This document shows positions 27,171 through 37,050 of a DNA stretch of 64,000 bases, in pieces (the first letter of the stretch is position 1; every line of letters begins with the position of its first letter). Source of the DNA: Sporomusa sp. KB1 (GTDB taxonomy: Bacteria > Bacillota > Negativicutes > Sporomusales > Sporomusaceae); assembly GCF_007830295.1 (NCBI RefSeq), contig NZ_VLKC01000002.1, forward strand, positions 2,700,204 through 2,764,203, given 5' to 3'. The position numbers were made by a program, and so were the translations under genes. The notes beneath the pieces were generated by a model that saw only the letters and a list, made by a program, of their open reading frames with translations, was not told the origin of the DNA and did not search any database.

Positions 27171-27176
27171 TATAAT
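27171..27176 (+). promoter_or_regulatory. Possible -10 box of the efflux operon
   Basis: A TATAAT lies 118 bp before the TolC-type gene and downstream of the terminator. No good -35 is visible, which would fit an activator-dependent promoter. Confidence 0.35.
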
Positions 27177-27293
27177 GGGTAATATGGTCACAAAGCTTAG
27201 AACTAAATAAAATCTAAAGAAAATCAAAAAGACTGTGCTTACAATAAGAACTAAGCTACATTAGAAAAAATTGCGTAGGAGGCTGCTTATACA

Positions 27294-28559
27294 ATGTTGA
27301 ACTTAACAAATAAGGCTGCTGTGATTACTGCCGGTTTGATTTTTTTGCAGCAAACCTTTGCTTTTGCTGCACCTGTCGAGCTATCCCTGCAAGACAGTAT
27401 TGAATATGCGTTGAAAAACAACCCATCCATCCAAATCGCCAGCGAAGATAAAAAGAAATCCGAATTCAGTGTTGGGGAAACTCAAGCAGGTAAAATGCCC
27501 ACAGTTTCTCTGGGCAGCGGTTATACTTACCAAGGCAATTCAAGTGATGACAGTTTTAGCAACAGCTTACGCATGAATTGGCCAATCTATAGCGGCGGCC
27601 GGACGGAAGCGCAGATTGAGCAGGCCAAACTTGGCGTACGTACTGCTGACCTCAATGTGGAGAAAAGCAAACAACAACTGATTCTTGACACCACATCCAA
27701 TTATTATAGTGTACTTGAGGCTAAAAACATGCGTGCTGTGAATGAGGAGAGTGTCAACAATCTTAAGGCCCATCTAAACATAGTACAAGCAAAATACCAG
27801 GAAGGTGTTGCTGCTAAATCTGAGGTCTTACGGGCTGAAGTCGAGGTTGCCAACGCTGACCAGAATCTTATTAAAGCCCAAAATCAATATGAGTTGGCAG
27901 TAGCTGATTTGCTGACTACCATGAATATGGATGCCGGGATCGAGCTACAGTTAAAGGGTGAGCTTGCTTATCAGGCTGATACCAGAACATTGGCAGAAGC
28001 TATTAGCATGGCCAAGCAAAACCGGCCGGAAATGGCCCAGGCCCAAGTCAGTATCGACAGTGCCCAAAAAGGTATCGAGATTGCTGAAAGCAACAAACGG
28101 CCGACCGTATCCCTGTCAGCTTCAACCGGCTGGAATGATCGACTGTTGCCTACTGATGATACCAACTGGTCGGTTGGGGCCTCGGCAAGCTGGAATGTTT
28201 TTGATGCCGGTGTAACCAAGTCCAAAATCAGCCAGGCTGAGTCTTCGGTAGCCAAAGCCAAGCTGCAGGCTGAGCAGACAACTGATTCCATCGAGCAGGA
28301 AGTCCGTCAAAGCTACCTAAATATGAAGGAAGCTGAGAAACGGTTGAGTACAACTCAGGTAACAGTAAACAAGGCCAATGAGGATCTGTACATTGCGCAA
28401 GAAACCTATAGAGCCGGTGTTAGTACCAATCTTGATGTCTTTGATGCTCAATTAGCGCTGACACAGGCCAAAACAAACCATGTGCAGGCTCTGTATGATT
28501 ACAATGTCAACAAAGCTAAACTTGATAAAGCCATGGGCGTAAAAGCCGCTAGTCTATAG
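27294..28559 (+). CDS. TolC-family outer membrane efflux protein (efflux system 1)
   Basis: The 421-residue protein has a signal peptide (about residues 1-25, ending FAFA), then two repeated alpha-helical/beta halves of the outer-membrane efflux family (LSLQDSIEYALKNNPSIQIA and the repeat starting LAEAISMAKQNRPEMAQA). The helical barrel segments are Ala/Gln-rich coiled coils. It is the first of four genes (TolC, adaptor, ATPase, permease) making a tripartite pump across both membranes. The ribosome site ggagg precedes ATG 27294. Confidence 0.92.
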   Translation: MLNLTNKAAVITAGLIFLQQTFAFAAPVELSLQDSIEYALKNNPSIQIASEDKKKSEFSVGETQAGKMPTVSLGSGYTYQGNSSDDSFSNSLRMNWPIYSGGRTEAQIEQAKLGVRTADLNVEKSKQQLILDTTSNYYSVLEAKNMRAVNEESVNNLKAHLNIVQAKYQEGVAAKSEVLRAEVEVANADQNLIKAQNQYELAVADLLTTMNMDAGIELQLKGELAYQADTRTLAEAISMAKQNRPEMAQAQVSIDSAQKGIEIAESNKRPTVSLSASTGWNDRLLPTDDTNWSVGASASWNVFDAGVTKSKISQAESSVAKAKLQAEQTTDSIEQEVRQSYLNMKEAEKRLSTTQVTVNKANEDLYIAQETYRAGVSTNLDVFDAQLALTQAKTNHVQALYDYNVNKAKLDKAMGVKAASL

Positions 28560-28575
28560 GTGGGGAGAGGTAGTT

Positions 28576-29682
28576 ATGAAATTGCTATGGCAGAAAATTT
28601 TAAAACAAAAGAAGCTGTTCGTTATAGCCATCCTGGTGGTGGCCGCCATTGCTGGCGGTGGCTATTACTATCAAAATAAAAATAAAGCAGCCACAGTGCC
28701 CCAACAGACCATTGAGGCTGAGGTCCGGGACCTAACTTCAGTGGTAGCGGCAACAGGCACAATCAAGGCCGTAAATTCTGTAGATATCAGCTCCAAAATA
28801 ACAGCTCATATCAAAGAAATAAAGGTCAAAGAAAATGAGCAGGTTACAGCCGGGCAAGAGCTTGTTATATTGGAAGATACTGCTCTGCAGGCCCAGGTAA
28901 CCCAGGCGAAAGAACGGCTGGATAATGCAGCTATCAAATACCAGCGGACCTCCCGGCTGACTTCAATTGGCGGCACTTCCACAGAGGCACTCGATAATGC
29001 CAGCATGGATTATAAGATTGCTCAGGCCAATTATGATGAGGTCATGTCTAAGCTTGATGATACCATTATTGTTTCACCCATGGCTGGCAGTGTCATCGGT
29101 AAACCGTTATCAGCCGGGGAACTGGTAGCCCAAGGGGTAAATAATCCCACCGTTATTTTAACTGTGGCTGATATGTCAAAAATGCAAATTGAAGCCAATA
29201 TAGATCAAACTGACATTGGTAAAATCGCGCTGGGACAAAAGGTTACCTTTACAGTCGATGCTTATCCAGGTAAAGAGTTCAGTGGTATGGTAACAACCAT
29301 CTCCCGCAAGGCTACAGTTTCCGGCAATGTTACCTACTACCCGGTAACCATTGACGTTACTAATGCCGAAAACCTGTTAAACCCTGGCATGGTTGCCAGA
29401 GTATCGGTTATTGTCAGTGAAAGCCAAGGCGTGCTGCCCCTGCCACTGTCAGCGATCCGTTCAGATAAAACCGGAAAATATGTTGTTGTTGCCGGACCAA
29501 ACGGTCAGACACAGAATGTGCCTGTTAAAACAGGGAATACCGGCGATGACCGGGTAGAGATTATCAGTGGACTTAGTGCGGGTGACAAGGTTGTTGTAGC
29601 ACAAGTCAAAGCCCAGTCACAGGCACAAACAGGTAACCAACAGGGATCACGTCAGGGCGGTGGGGCGCGTCCGATGTTCTAA
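28576..29682 (+). CDS. MacA-like periplasmic adaptor (efflux system 1)
   Basis: The 368-residue protein has one N-terminal membrane anchor (about residues 13-30). It has a biotinyl-lipoyl-like half motif ([22 protein letters not shown], about 75-96), a short coiled-coil hairpin, the second lipoyl half, a beta-barrel domain and a membrane-proximal domain. The C-terminus is Gln/Gly-rich. It lies 16 bp after the TolC gene and joins TolC to the MacB-type ABC transporter. Confidence 0.92.
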   Translation: MKLLWQKILKQKKLFVIAILVVAAIAGGGYYYQNKNKAATVPQQTIEAEVRDLTSVVAATGTIKAVNSVDISSKITAHIKEIKVKENEQVTAGQELVILEDTALQAQVTQAKERLDNAAIKYQRTSRLTSIGGTSTEALDNASMDYKIAQANYDEVMSKLDDTIIVSPMAGSVIGKPLSAGELVAQGVNNPTVILTVADMSKMQIEANIDQTDIGKIALGQKVTFTVDAYPGKEFSGMVTTISRKATVSGNVTYYPVTIDVTNAENLLNPGMVARVSVIVSESQGVLPLPLSAIRSDKTGKYVVVAGPNGQTQNVPVKTGNTGDDRVEIISGLSAGDKVVVAQVKAQSQAQTGNQQGSRQGGGARPMF

Positions 29683-29710
29683 ACTGAATGTCAGTTAAGG
29701 AGGCTATACT

Positions 29711-30415
29711 ATGACAATAGCATTAGCTAATATAATAAAAACCTATCAAATGGGCGATACTGTAGTTGCCGCCCTGGCAGGAGTCAGTCTTGATATCTGT
29801 GAAGGCGAATTCACTGCCATCATGGGGCCATCAGGCTCTGGTAAATCGACGTTGATGAATATACTGGGTTGTTTAGACCGTCCAACAAGCGGCTCGTATT
29901 TGTTGGATGGACAGGAGGTTTCGACGCTAACAGATGATGAACTGGCACTGACCAGGAACAAAAAGATCGGGTTTGTTTTTCAGAACTTTAACCTACTGCC
30001 GCGTATTACGGCAGTCGAGAATGTTGCTTTGCCATTGGTCTATGCTGGGGTTGCGGCCAAAGAACGGCACCAGCGTTCTGCGGCGGCACTGGCTTCTGTC
30101 GGTCTGGAAAAAAGAATGGACCATCTGCCCAACGAATTATCAGGTGGTCAGCGTCAGCGAGTAGCCATTGCCCGCGCGCTGGTTAATGAGCCTAGTATTA
30201 TTATGGCTGATGAACCTACCGGTGCGCTTGACACCAAATCAGGCGAGGAAGTTATGGACATCTTTAAAACCCTCAATTCCTATGGCCGTACCATTATTTT
30301 GGTAACCCATGAGCCTGATATCGCCGCCCATGCCAAGCGAGTCATTCATGTCCGCGATGGACTCATTGTCCGGGACACAGGAAAGGATGAAGCATGTGTT
30401 TTGGGAAAGTGTTAA
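29711..30415 (+). CDS. MacB/LolD-type ABC transporter ATP-binding protein (efflux system 1)
   Basis: The 234-residue protein has Walker [10 protein letters not shown] (about residues 38-46), the Q loop in [11 protein letters not shown], the signature LSGGQRQR (about 143-150), Walker [10 protein letters not shown] and the H loop VTHEPD. These are typical of the MacB/LolD subfamily, which powers mechanotransmission in FtsX-type permeases rather than substrate transport through the membrane. Its 3' end overlaps the permease start by 29 bp. Confidence 0.94.
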   Translation: MTIALANIIKTYQMGDTVVAALAGVSLDICEGEFTAIMGPSGSGKSTLMNILGCLDRPTSGSYLLDGQEVSTLTDDELALTRNKKIGFVFQNFNLLPRITAVENVALPLVYAGVAAKERHQRSAAALASVGLEKRMDHLPNELSGGQRQRVAIARALVNEPSIIMADEPTGALDTKSGEEVMDIFKTLNSYGRTIILVTHEPDIAAHAKRVIHVRDGLIVRDTGKDEACVLGKC

Positions 30416-31610
30416 GATTGCATTAGATGCATTAGTATCCAACAAGCTCAGGTCCATCCTTACCATGCTTGGCATTATCATTGGCGTGGGTGCGGTTATT
30501 GCCATGGTGTCTATTGGTATGGGGGTACGGGATAAGGTATCGAGCTCGATTGCCAGCCTGGGCAGCAATCTTATCATTGTTACACCAGGGGCCGCTTCCT
30601 CCTCCGGTGTACGGCAGGCAGCCGGCACCAATATTACTCTGACCTTGAAGGATGCTGAAGCTATGGCTCGTGAAGTGAACGGCATCGGTGCGGTCGCCCC
30701 TAGTGTTAGTAAGCAATATCAAATGGTTGCCGGTAATATGAACTGGACAACCAGCGTGCAGGGTACGACGCCAGAATATCTGGAGGTGCGTAACCTAAGC
30801 GTGCAAGCCGGCAGCTTTATTACTGATGAAGATGTCGAGAGCCGCAACCGGGTGGCTGTTATTGGTACTACTGTTGCCAGCAACCTGTTTACCAACATAA
30901 ACCCGATTGGACAGAGCATCCGTATTAACAATGCTCCTTTTACGATAATCGGCGTGCTTGAGAGCAAAGGCCAGTCAGCCGGGGGGCAGGACCAAGACGA
31001 TACAGTTATTATTCCACTGACTACGGCTCAGGAACGCATGATGGGTATTACCTACGTTCAGACAATCAGTGTGCAGGCAGCTGATTCTGAAGTTGTTGAT
31101 CAGGTACAGGAGGGCATAACCAGCCTCCTGCGGGCGCGACATGATATCACGGCAGATAAAACCGATGACTTTACCGTGCGTAACCTGGCCAGTGTTATGG
31201 CGACAGCTCAGGAAACAACAGGAACCATCACCATGCTGCTGGGAAGTATTGCGGCCATTTCTCTCTTAGTTGGTGGTATCGGCATCATGAATATTATGAT
31301 GGTATCTGTTACTGAACGGACAAGGGAAATCGGTATTCGCAAAGCGCTGGGAGCCAGATATTCCAATATCCTGATGCAATTCCTTATCGAAGCCATTGTT
31401 ATCGGCGTCATTGGCGGTGCTATCGGTATTATAATCGGGATTGGCACTTCCTACGCCATTTCGTCCATTGCCGGTTGGAATACGGTGGTTACCGCAACAC
31501 CGATTTTGGTAGCTTTCGGCTTTTCGGTAGGTATTGGCCTGTTTTTCGGTCTTTATCCGGCCCGCAAAGCGGCGTTGCTTAATCCAATTGACGCCTTGCG
31601 GTATGAGTAG
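30387..31610 (+). CDS. MacB-type FtsX-family ABC permease (efflux system 1)
   Basis: The start is ATG 30387 (aggaaagg upstream). An open extension to 30309 lies inside the ATPase gene and has no ribosome site. The 407-residue product has TM1 near residues 18-40, a periplasmic MacB_PCD domain (about 45-240) and three C-terminal helices. The FtsX end signature is [20 protein letters not shown]. It forms the motor with the overlapping ATPase gene. Substrates of such pumps include macrolides, peptides, siderophores and lipids; nothing here decides between them. Confidence 0.93.
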   Translation: MKHVFWESVKIALDALVSNKLRSILTMLGIIIGVGAVIAMVSIGMGVRDKVSSSIASLGSNLIIVTPGAASSSGVRQAAGTNITLTLKDAEAMAREVNGIGAVAPSVSKQYQMVAGNMNWTTSVQGTTPEYLEVRNLSVQAGSFITDEDVESRNRVAVIGTTVASNLFTNINPIGQSIRINNAPFTIIGVLESKGQSAGGQDQDDTVIIPLTTAQERMMGITYVQTISVQAADSEVVDQVQEGITSLLRARHDITADKTDDFTVRNLASVMATAQETTGTITMLLGSIAAISLLVGGIGIMNIMMVSVTERTREIGIRKALGARYSNILMQFLIEAIVIGVIGGAIGIIIGIGTSYAISSIAGWNTVVTATPILVAFGFSVGIGLFFGLYPARKAALLNPIDALRYE

Positions 31611-31626
31611 TGAATAAAAAACAAAG

Positions 31627-31668
31627 AAGCTGTGCTGAAACTTTTGTTTCAGCACAGCTTTTTTGTTT
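31627..31668. terminator. Bidirectional terminator after efflux system 1
   Basis: A perfect 15-bp stem (31627-31641 with 31646-31660) has a TTTT loop, an A-rich 5' side and a T-run. It serves the permease gene and the convergent minus-strand gene. Confidence 0.92.
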
Positions 31669-31671
31669 TTC

Positions 31672-32103
31672 CTATATTCTAATGTCAATAATAGCTGATA
31701 CTCCAACACCCTGTACCCGACTAAAGTTGACGGGATTAGTACTATCGATAGGCAGTAGAGCTTTTACTCTAAACGTACTGCTGTTAAAATTGCCTTCTAA
31801 TTGGAGCACTGCTTCCGTTTGGTCCACTAATTCTTGCGAGCCTGTTACCTGGGCAGCACCTATGTACCCTTTATTGCCAGCAGAAACGATGGGGACTACC
31901 TTAGTAGCATAATCACTGCCTGCACCATGTTTAAAGGTCAATGTATTGATGAAATTATTCAGCGGGGTTGAAAATTTATTGATGAGAAAACCTATCCCAC
32001 CGACTTTAAAAACATCACCAAAGCTAAAAGCTTGCGAAACTGGAACAGCGGTAACTGATAGCAAGGAAACTAGTAACATACCAATCAAAATCTGTTTCTT
32101 CAT
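31672..32103 (-). CDS. Exported protein of unknown function
   Basis: The 143-residue protein has a typical signal peptide (MKKQILIGMLLVSLLSVTAV, cleavage near SQA-F at residue 25). The mature part is about 118 residues, with no Cys and no obvious membrane helix. A Gly/Phe-rich start (FSFGDVFKVGGIGFLINKF) is followed by alternating polar/hydrophobic stretches that look like beta strands. I do not recognise the family. It has its own ribosome site (ggaggag) and stands alone after a terminator, so it is probably a single-gene unit. A periplasmic or outer-membrane-associated location is inferred. Confidence 0.7.
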   Translation of the reverse strand: MKKQILIGMLLVSLLSVTAVPVSQAFSFGDVFKVGGIGFLINKFSTPLNNFINTLTFKHGAGSDYATKVVPIVSAGNKGYIGAAQVTGSQELVDQTEAVLQLEGNFNSSTFRVKALLPIDSTNPVNFSRVQGVGVSAIIDIRI

Positions 32104-32188
32104 GTAAACTCCTCCAGTATAAATTTAGTGTTTGTACTATAATTTGATTATACTAAAATTGACTAAATAGTCAACCACGGGTTATGGT

Positions 32189-33022
32189 TTATATTGTTGA
32201 CCCGTATACCGCTTTTAATAATGTGGGTTTTCGCAAGTCGGCGCAGTTACAGACCTGTTTATCGTCAAGCCGTCTGATTGTATCCAATAGAATATGCCCA
32301 ATCTTGTCTGCATCTGCATAGAAGATTTGACTGAGCTCATTATGCTCCCAGTCTTTTACAACACCTTCCCCATAATTCACAACAGTATACAGGCCTGCAT
32401 AACAAGCGCCGATTTCCCGGGCCAGATAGACTTCGGGACAGAGACTTTGGCCAACAATATCGGCATGTCCCTTCAACATTGCCACCTCAGCAGGGCTTTC
32501 AAAATGCCGCCCATCGGTTACGGCATATACCCCCCGTTGAAAGACCCGGGTCAGGGGTCTTGCTTTTGCCGCACAAATCAACTCTTGCCGAAGGTGCGGG
32601 CAAAGGGCTTGCCGCATAATCAACAGATAATGGCCCTCCAGCCCTACATCCTTACGCATGGATTGATCAATATAGTCTGATGCGACAACCATATCCCGGG
32701 TATCAAGCAGATGGTTGACTGACCCTACACCGCCTTCGGCCAGTATTTTTTTTACGCCTGCCTCACGAAATAACCAAAAAATTTGCCTTGAAGCATCGGC
32801 ACGGCTGACCCCGTTGCGCCAACCGTGCATGCGGCAGGTTAGCACCTTTTTATTACCCAGGCGAAATAGGAGCAACGGTGGTGTTTGCCCATAGGGTGTG
32901 TCAAACACCATATCGCGTTCGATTATTTCCACATCATGACAGCACAGTGCTGCCGGAAAGTCCATTGACAATGTGCCTGACCCGCCAATAATGGCAATAC
33001 ATGCCTGCGGAATACAGCTCAT
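32189..33022 (-). CDS. MTAP/PNP-family nucleoside phosphorylase in the menaquinone operon
   Basis: The start is ATG 33022 (gagggga upstream); the ATG at 33037 precedes that site. The 277-residue product has the MTAP-family pattern: IGGSGTLS at residues 12-19, FDTPYGQTPP, the RMHGWRN segment in place of RHGRxH, GGVGSVN and PEVYLAREIGACYA. MTAP enzymes cleave methylthioadenosine by phosphorolysis. It is the last gene of mqnE-mqnA-mqnC on the minus strand, 19 bp after mqnC. It may do the job of MqnB or an MTA nucleosidase on (amino)futalosine. The altered RHG motif suggests a changed substrate. Confidence 0.82.
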   Translation of the reverse strand: MSCIPQACIAIIGGSGTLSMDFPAALCCHDVEIIERDMVFDTPYGQTPPLLLFRLGNKKVLTCRMHGWRNGVSRADASRQIFWLFREAGVKKILAEGGVGSVNHLLDTRDMVVASDYIDQSMRKDVGLEGHYLLIMRQALCPHLRQELICAAKARPLTRVFQRGVYAVTDGRHFESPAEVAMLKGHADIVGQSLCPEVYLAREIGACYAGLYTVVNYGEGVVKDWEHNELSQIFYADADKIGHILLDTIRRLDDKQVCNCADLRKPTLLKAVYGSTI

Positions 33023-33041
33023 TATATCCCCTCGCAATCGT

Positions 33042-34121
33042 TTATTTAAAAATTTTCAGGATTTCATACTGTGTATTCCGTTGGGCTGGAATTTTGCCTG
33101 TGGTGCGGATAAGGTCTGTCATTTTTTCAATTGACATCTGATAGGCAGTACCAGCAGCTCGGACTACGTTTTCTTCCAGCATAATACTGCCCAGATCATC
33201 GGCGCCAAAGGCCAGTGTCAACTGGCCGATTGATTGGCCCTGAGTCACCCAGGAGCCCTGCAAATGTGAGATATTGTCGAAATACAACCGGGCTACAGCT
33301 AAAGTCCGCAGATAATCCCAGGCACTAGCCTTTTCGCCGCCTAATTCTGTGTTGCCAGGCTGGAATGTCCACATGATAAAAGCCCGGAAACCGCCCGTAC
33401 AATCTTGCAGTTCACGGATGGTCCGGAAATGATTAATACGTTGCCGGTAGGTTTCCTGCATTCCGATCACCATGGTAGCGGTTGTACCCATCCCTATACG
33501 CTGAGCTGCTTCCATGACTTCCAGCCACTGCTTTGTCGTAATTTTTAAGGGACTGACCCGGCGGCGTACCGCATCATCTAATATTTCCGCTCCTCCGCCG
33601 GGCAGGGAATCCAGACCTGCGGCCTGCAGGCGATACAGGGCCTTTTGGATGGAGATACCAGCTAGGCTGGCCATATGGACAATCTCCGCCGGAGAAAAAG
33701 AATGAATTGTAATAGGAAAGTGCTCTTTAATGCCCCGCAACATATTTTCAAAATAGGGGAGAGTTAATTCTGGGTGCAAACCGCCTTGCAGCATGATTTG
33801 AGTGCCACCGGCAGCTATCGTTTCTGCAATTTTTTGGTAGAGTTCTGCTGTACTGAGTACATAAGCGTCCGCGGCATCGTTAGCCCGGTAAAAAGCACAA
33901 AATTTGCATTGGCTTTTGCAAACGTTGGTATAGTTGATATTCCGGTCTACAATAAAGGTAGCATAAGGGCCGGGATGTTTCCTTAGCCGGATGACATCTG
34001 CCGCTTGTCCCAAAGCGGGCAGATCTCCCCGGGTTAATAGCTCTAGTGCATCATCATCTTGTAAACGGCTGCCCTGAAGTATCTGGTCGATAATCGACTG
34101 CCATCTGTCCACTATTGTCAT
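33042..34121 (-). CDS. mqnC: Cyclic dehypoxanthinyl futalosine synthase (radical SAM)
   Basis: The 359-residue protein has the radical SAM motif CKSQCKFC (about residues 68-75) and the MqnC/MqnE-type C-terminal region (GADDLGSIMLEENVVRAAG). It converts dehypoxanthinyl futalosine to its cyclic form in the futalosine route to menaquinone. Its ATG overlaps the mqnA stop by 4 bp, and it is followed by the MTAP-family gene. MqnC is chosen over MqnE because of operon position and because the other radical SAM gene (34945) fits MqnE better. Confidence 0.88.
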   Translation of the reverse strand: MTIVDRWQSIIDQILQGSRLQDDDALELLTRGDLPALGQAADVIRLRKHPGPYATFIVDRNINYTNVCKSQCKFCAFYRANDAADAYVLSTAELYQKIAETIAAGGTQIMLQGGLHPELTLPYFENMLRGIKEHFPITIHSFSPAEIVHMASLAGISIQKALYRLQAAGLDSLPGGGAEILDDAVRRRVSPLKITTKQWLEVMEAAQRIGMGTTATMVIGMQETYRQRINHFRTIRELQDCTGGFRAFIMWTFQPGNTELGGEKASAWDYLRTLAVARLYFDNISHLQGSWVTQGQSIGQLTLAFGADDLGSIMLEENVVRAAGTAYQMSIEKMTDLIRTTGKIPAQRNTQYEILKIFK

Positions 34122-34948
34122 ACCTCCAGAAAAGTCAGCTCAGGTGCTTCGGCAATATGCCCCAACGCTTGCGCCCGCCGGTAATATTCCCTCAACCCCT
34201 GCTGATGCTCGACATCAAAGCCAAATTGCAGCGTAGAGAAATAGGCTTGCAGAAAACCTGAGTCAAAGCATTCCCAGCGAGCGGCATCGTTGGCTACTTG
34301 TTCTACATGCATCAGGCTGTAGGACATGGAATGCACGAAAGAGCGCTGCACTTCACGGACAAGTTCCGGGTTATCGCCCGCAAAGTTTCGCCGGGCGGCC
34401 CAGACGGCAAACACCATTTTGCACCCAGTCAATTCTTTCCACTCACAGCCCAAATCATAAGCGTATAAGCCACTAGGAACTTGATAGTGAATCTGCAGTG
34501 CTTCATCACCAATCAACAGTGCCGCATCAGCTTCCAGCAGCATTGAGCCTAAATGGGGAGGACACTCAAAATAGGCAGGGTGAATATGATATTTATCCTC
34601 AAGAATAATTTTTAATAGCACTTGCGATGTGCGAGAAGTATTTGTCAGGGCAATCTTACGGTTATGCAGTTCAGCGATAGGTACCTTGCTTACCAAGTAT
34701 ATGCTTGCCACCGGTCCATCGCAGCTTACCGAAAGACCTGGAAGCAAGATCAGTTCACGCCAATGCCGCGAGTATTCAATAGATGGGATCGGAGAAATGT
34801 CAAGCCTGCCTTCTAACAAATGGCGGCTCAATTCCCTGGCCGTATCTTTGCTCAATTCTACATCCCAAAGCACGTCGTTTTTTACCAAACCGTAATAAAG
34901 GGGTAAGCAATTGATAAACTGAATATGTCCCACTCTGGGTCTCATCAC
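34118..34948 (-). CDS. mqnA: Chorismate dehydratase
   Basis: The 276-residue protein begins with GHIQFINCLPLYYGL and has DISPIPSIEYSRH and ALLIGDEAL, all hallmarks of the MqnA/MqnD periplasmic-binding-protein-like fold. MqnA converts chorismate to 3-[(1-carboxyvinyl)oxy]benzoate, the first committed step of the futalosine menaquinone route. Its ATG overlaps the mqnE stop by 4 bp and its stop overlaps the mqnC start, so the three genes are translationally coupled. Confidence 0.9.
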   Translation of the reverse strand: MMRPRVGHIQFINCLPLYYGLVKNDVLWDVELSKDTARELSRHLLEGRLDISPIPSIEYSRHWRELILLPGLSVSCDGPVASIYLVSKVPIAELHNRKIALTNTSRTSQVLLKIILEDKYHIHPAYFECPPHLGSMLLEADAALLIGDEALQIHYQVPSGLYAYDLGCEWKELTGCKMVFAVWAARRNFAGDNPELVREVQRSFVHSMSYSLMHVEQVANDAARWECFDSGFLQAYFSTLQFGFDVEHQQGLREYYRRAQALGHIAEAPELTFLEV

Positions 34949-36045
34949 GCTTGGCTCCCTTCATATACTTGCACTTCACGGTAGAGAGTATCCCGTTCGA
35001 CGGGAATATTCCCTGTTTCGCGGATAAAATCGATAATGGCTTGCTTACTAATACCTACCGCGGTTTTTGCCCCGGCCGCGTGGAGAATTTTTTCTTCCAC
35101 GACCGTCCCGTCCAGATCGTCGATGCCAAAGGCCATTGCAACTTGGGCAATGGGTAATGTTAACATAATCCAAAATGCTTTCACATGATCAAAATTATCC
35201 AGCATGAGGCGGCTAATAGCCAGCATTTTTAAGTCTTCCCAGGCTGTTGCCCGTTTAATGTCGCTGAGTCCGGTATTTTCCGGATGGAAGGGGAAGGGAA
35301 TAAAGGCCTGGAATCCACCTGTTTTATCCTGCAGTTTACGCAATGTCAGTAAATGATCAATTCGTTCTTCCTGAGTTTCAACATGCCCATACAACATAGT
35401 GGCATTGCTATGTATACCTAACTGATGCGCTGTCTGCGCCACTTCCAGCCATTCGGCGGCGCTGCACTTGTTCGGACATATAATCTGCCGCACCCTGTCA
35501 TTTAATATTTCGGCACCGCCACCCGGCAGCGAGCCTAATCCTGCATCCTTGAGAATCATCAGTACTTCCCGGATTGACCGGTTAGCTATTTTCGCAAAAT
35601 GGGCAATTTCCACAGCGGTAAACGCCTTTAAATGGAGGTTGGGAAATTCCTGGTGAATACGAGCAATGATATCTGCGTAATAGGTAAAGGGTTTGTCCGG
35701 ATGCAAAGCGCTGACAATATGCAGTTCTGTCATTTCTGGTGCATCTGCAAGTGCCTGGCGGGCAATAGACAGAGCTTTTTCCGGTTCCATCACATAAGCC
35801 TGGGATGCATCGGCATCACAGCCAAAAGCGCATAATTTGCAGCGGGATACACAGATATTGGTTAGGTTAATGTGCCGGTTGACATTAAAATAGACTTTGC
35901 TGCCAGATTTGCGTTGTTTGGCAAAACGGGCCAGTGCGCCGATCCGCAGTAATTCATCGGATTTTAGTAAAAATAAGCCGTCATCCCGCGTCAAACGTTC
36001 CCTGTTATATATCTTTTGTTCAATCAAGCTCAATTGATCTTCCAC
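34945..36045 (-). CDS. mqnE: Aminofutalosine synthase (radical SAM)
   Basis: The start GTG 36045 is chosen because aggagatga lies just upstream; the open frame continues to a TTG at 36096 without a ribosome site. The 366-residue product has the radical SAM motif CVSRCKLCAFGC (about residues 65-76) and the MqnE C-terminal region (GIDDLDGTVVEEKILHAAG). It joins the chorismate-derived enolpyruvyl benzoate to SAM-derived adenosine. It is the first gene of the mqnE-A-C-MTAP operon. mqnD is not in the window. Confidence 0.88.
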   Translation of the reverse strand: MEDQLSLIEQKIYNRERLTRDDGLFLLKSDELLRIGALARFAKQRKSGSKVYFNVNRHINLTNICVSRCKLCAFGCDADASQAYVMEPEKALSIARQALADAPEMTELHIVSALHPDKPFTYYADIIARIHQEFPNLHLKAFTAVEIAHFAKIANRSIREVLMILKDAGLGSLPGGGAEILNDRVRQIICPNKCSAAEWLEVAQTAHQLGIHSNATMLYGHVETQEERIDHLLTLRKLQDKTGGFQAFIPFPFHPENTGLSDIKRATAWEDLKMLAISRLMLDNFDHVKAFWIMLTLPIAQVAMAFGIDDLDGTVVEEKILHAAGAKTAVGISKQAIIDFIRETGNIPVERDTLYREVQVYEGSQA

Positions 36046-36159
36046 GTAGTCATCTCCTGTTTTTGTGTCTCGGCAAGCTTCCTGCCGGACCTCCAATATT
36101 GATAAATATAATTACCATTTTCTATAGAGATTGGCCGATACCTGCCAATTAAGAATATG

Positions 36160-36852
36160 TTACTTCATTATGTTGCGTTTCATCCCGCGGATTAAGTTCT
36201 TGGTCTCTGTATCTACACGGAAGGATTCGGTGATTTTTTGTAAGGCTTTGTTGTAGGTGAAGTCATCTAGCGTATTTTGCTTTAAATAGGCCATGGTTTG
36301 TTCCGGATAGTTAATAAAGCAAAGGGAAATAGCCCAGGCTACGGCCATTTTTACATAATACCCATCGTGCTTAGCGCTATCTAAACGCAGAAGTACCTGC
36401 TCAATATACTCGTTTTTGATATAAAAACTCAGCAGCATCACTATGCCGAACCGTAGTTCAAATTCTTCTCGTGACTGCAGATAAGGTTGTAAAAACTCCC
36501 AAACCTGTGCCTGATATTTCTTAGTGATTTTTAAGCTGGTGCAAAAGCTGTCGCATACGCCCCAGTTATTGATCTTAGGTACAAAGGCAGCGGTATGGCA
36601 CAAAATCTCCTCAATATCAGCCTTGGCGTAGCCGATTACCAGTCCTTGCAGTATAATTTCTTCATTATAGTCAGCTGGTGCCGCCTTTAGATAGCTGCGC
36701 CAATCGCCCCTCGCAAGCTCCTTGGCAAGCTTCCGCAAATGTGGTAACCGTACACCTAAAATATTATCTGTATCTGGCACCAATTTGCTGTGAAACTGCC
36801 GGTACTCCTCGTCGGCCAGGGCCAAAAGGCGCTCTCTTATCGTCTGTTCCAT
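36160..36852 (-). CDS. AlkD-like DNA alkylation repair protein (HEAT-like repeats)
   Basis: The 230-residue, almost wholly helical protein matches the DNA alkylation repair family: an N-terminal QFHSKLVPDTDNILGVRLPHLRKLAKE segment (residues 19-45 region), DYNEEIILQGLVIGYAK and the central NNWGVCDSF motif, followed by MAVAWAISLCFINYP. AlkD excises positively charged alkylated bases without base flipping. It has its own start with gggggat upstream and is not tightly linked to the mqn operon. Confidence 0.88.
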   Translation of the reverse strand: MEQTIRERLLALADEEYRQFHSKLVPDTDNILGVRLPHLRKLAKELARGDWRSYLKAAPADYNEEIILQGLVIGYAKADIEEILCHTAAFVPKINNWGVCDSFCTSLKITKKYQAQVWEFLQPYLQSREEFELRFGIVMLLSFYIKNEYIEQVLLRLDSAKHDGYYVKMAVAWAISLCFINYPEQTMAYLKQNTLDDFTYNKALQKITESFRVDTETKNLIRGMKRNIMK

Positions 36853-37033
36853 AGTATCCCCCTTATATGGTGATTATTTATTTTAGCATAAGTTGAGCAA
36901 GGGAGAAATATAAACGATCTTCCTGTACAAGAAAGAAAACAGCAAGCCAAAGGGAAAAGCACAAATAACTAATCCAGTGAGCCGGTACTGCCTCCGCCAC
37001 CTGAAGAAACTGGAATTTTTAGGATCATTGTGT

Positions 37034-37039
37034 TATAAT
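37034..37039 (+). promoter_or_regulatory. Extended -10 promoter of tRNA-Val
   Basis: TGTTATAAT at 37031-37039 is an extended -10 element 12 bp before the tRNA 5' end, which fits a tRNA promoter with a short leader. Confidence 0.6.
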
Positions 37040-37050
37040 AAAGCTTGTTC

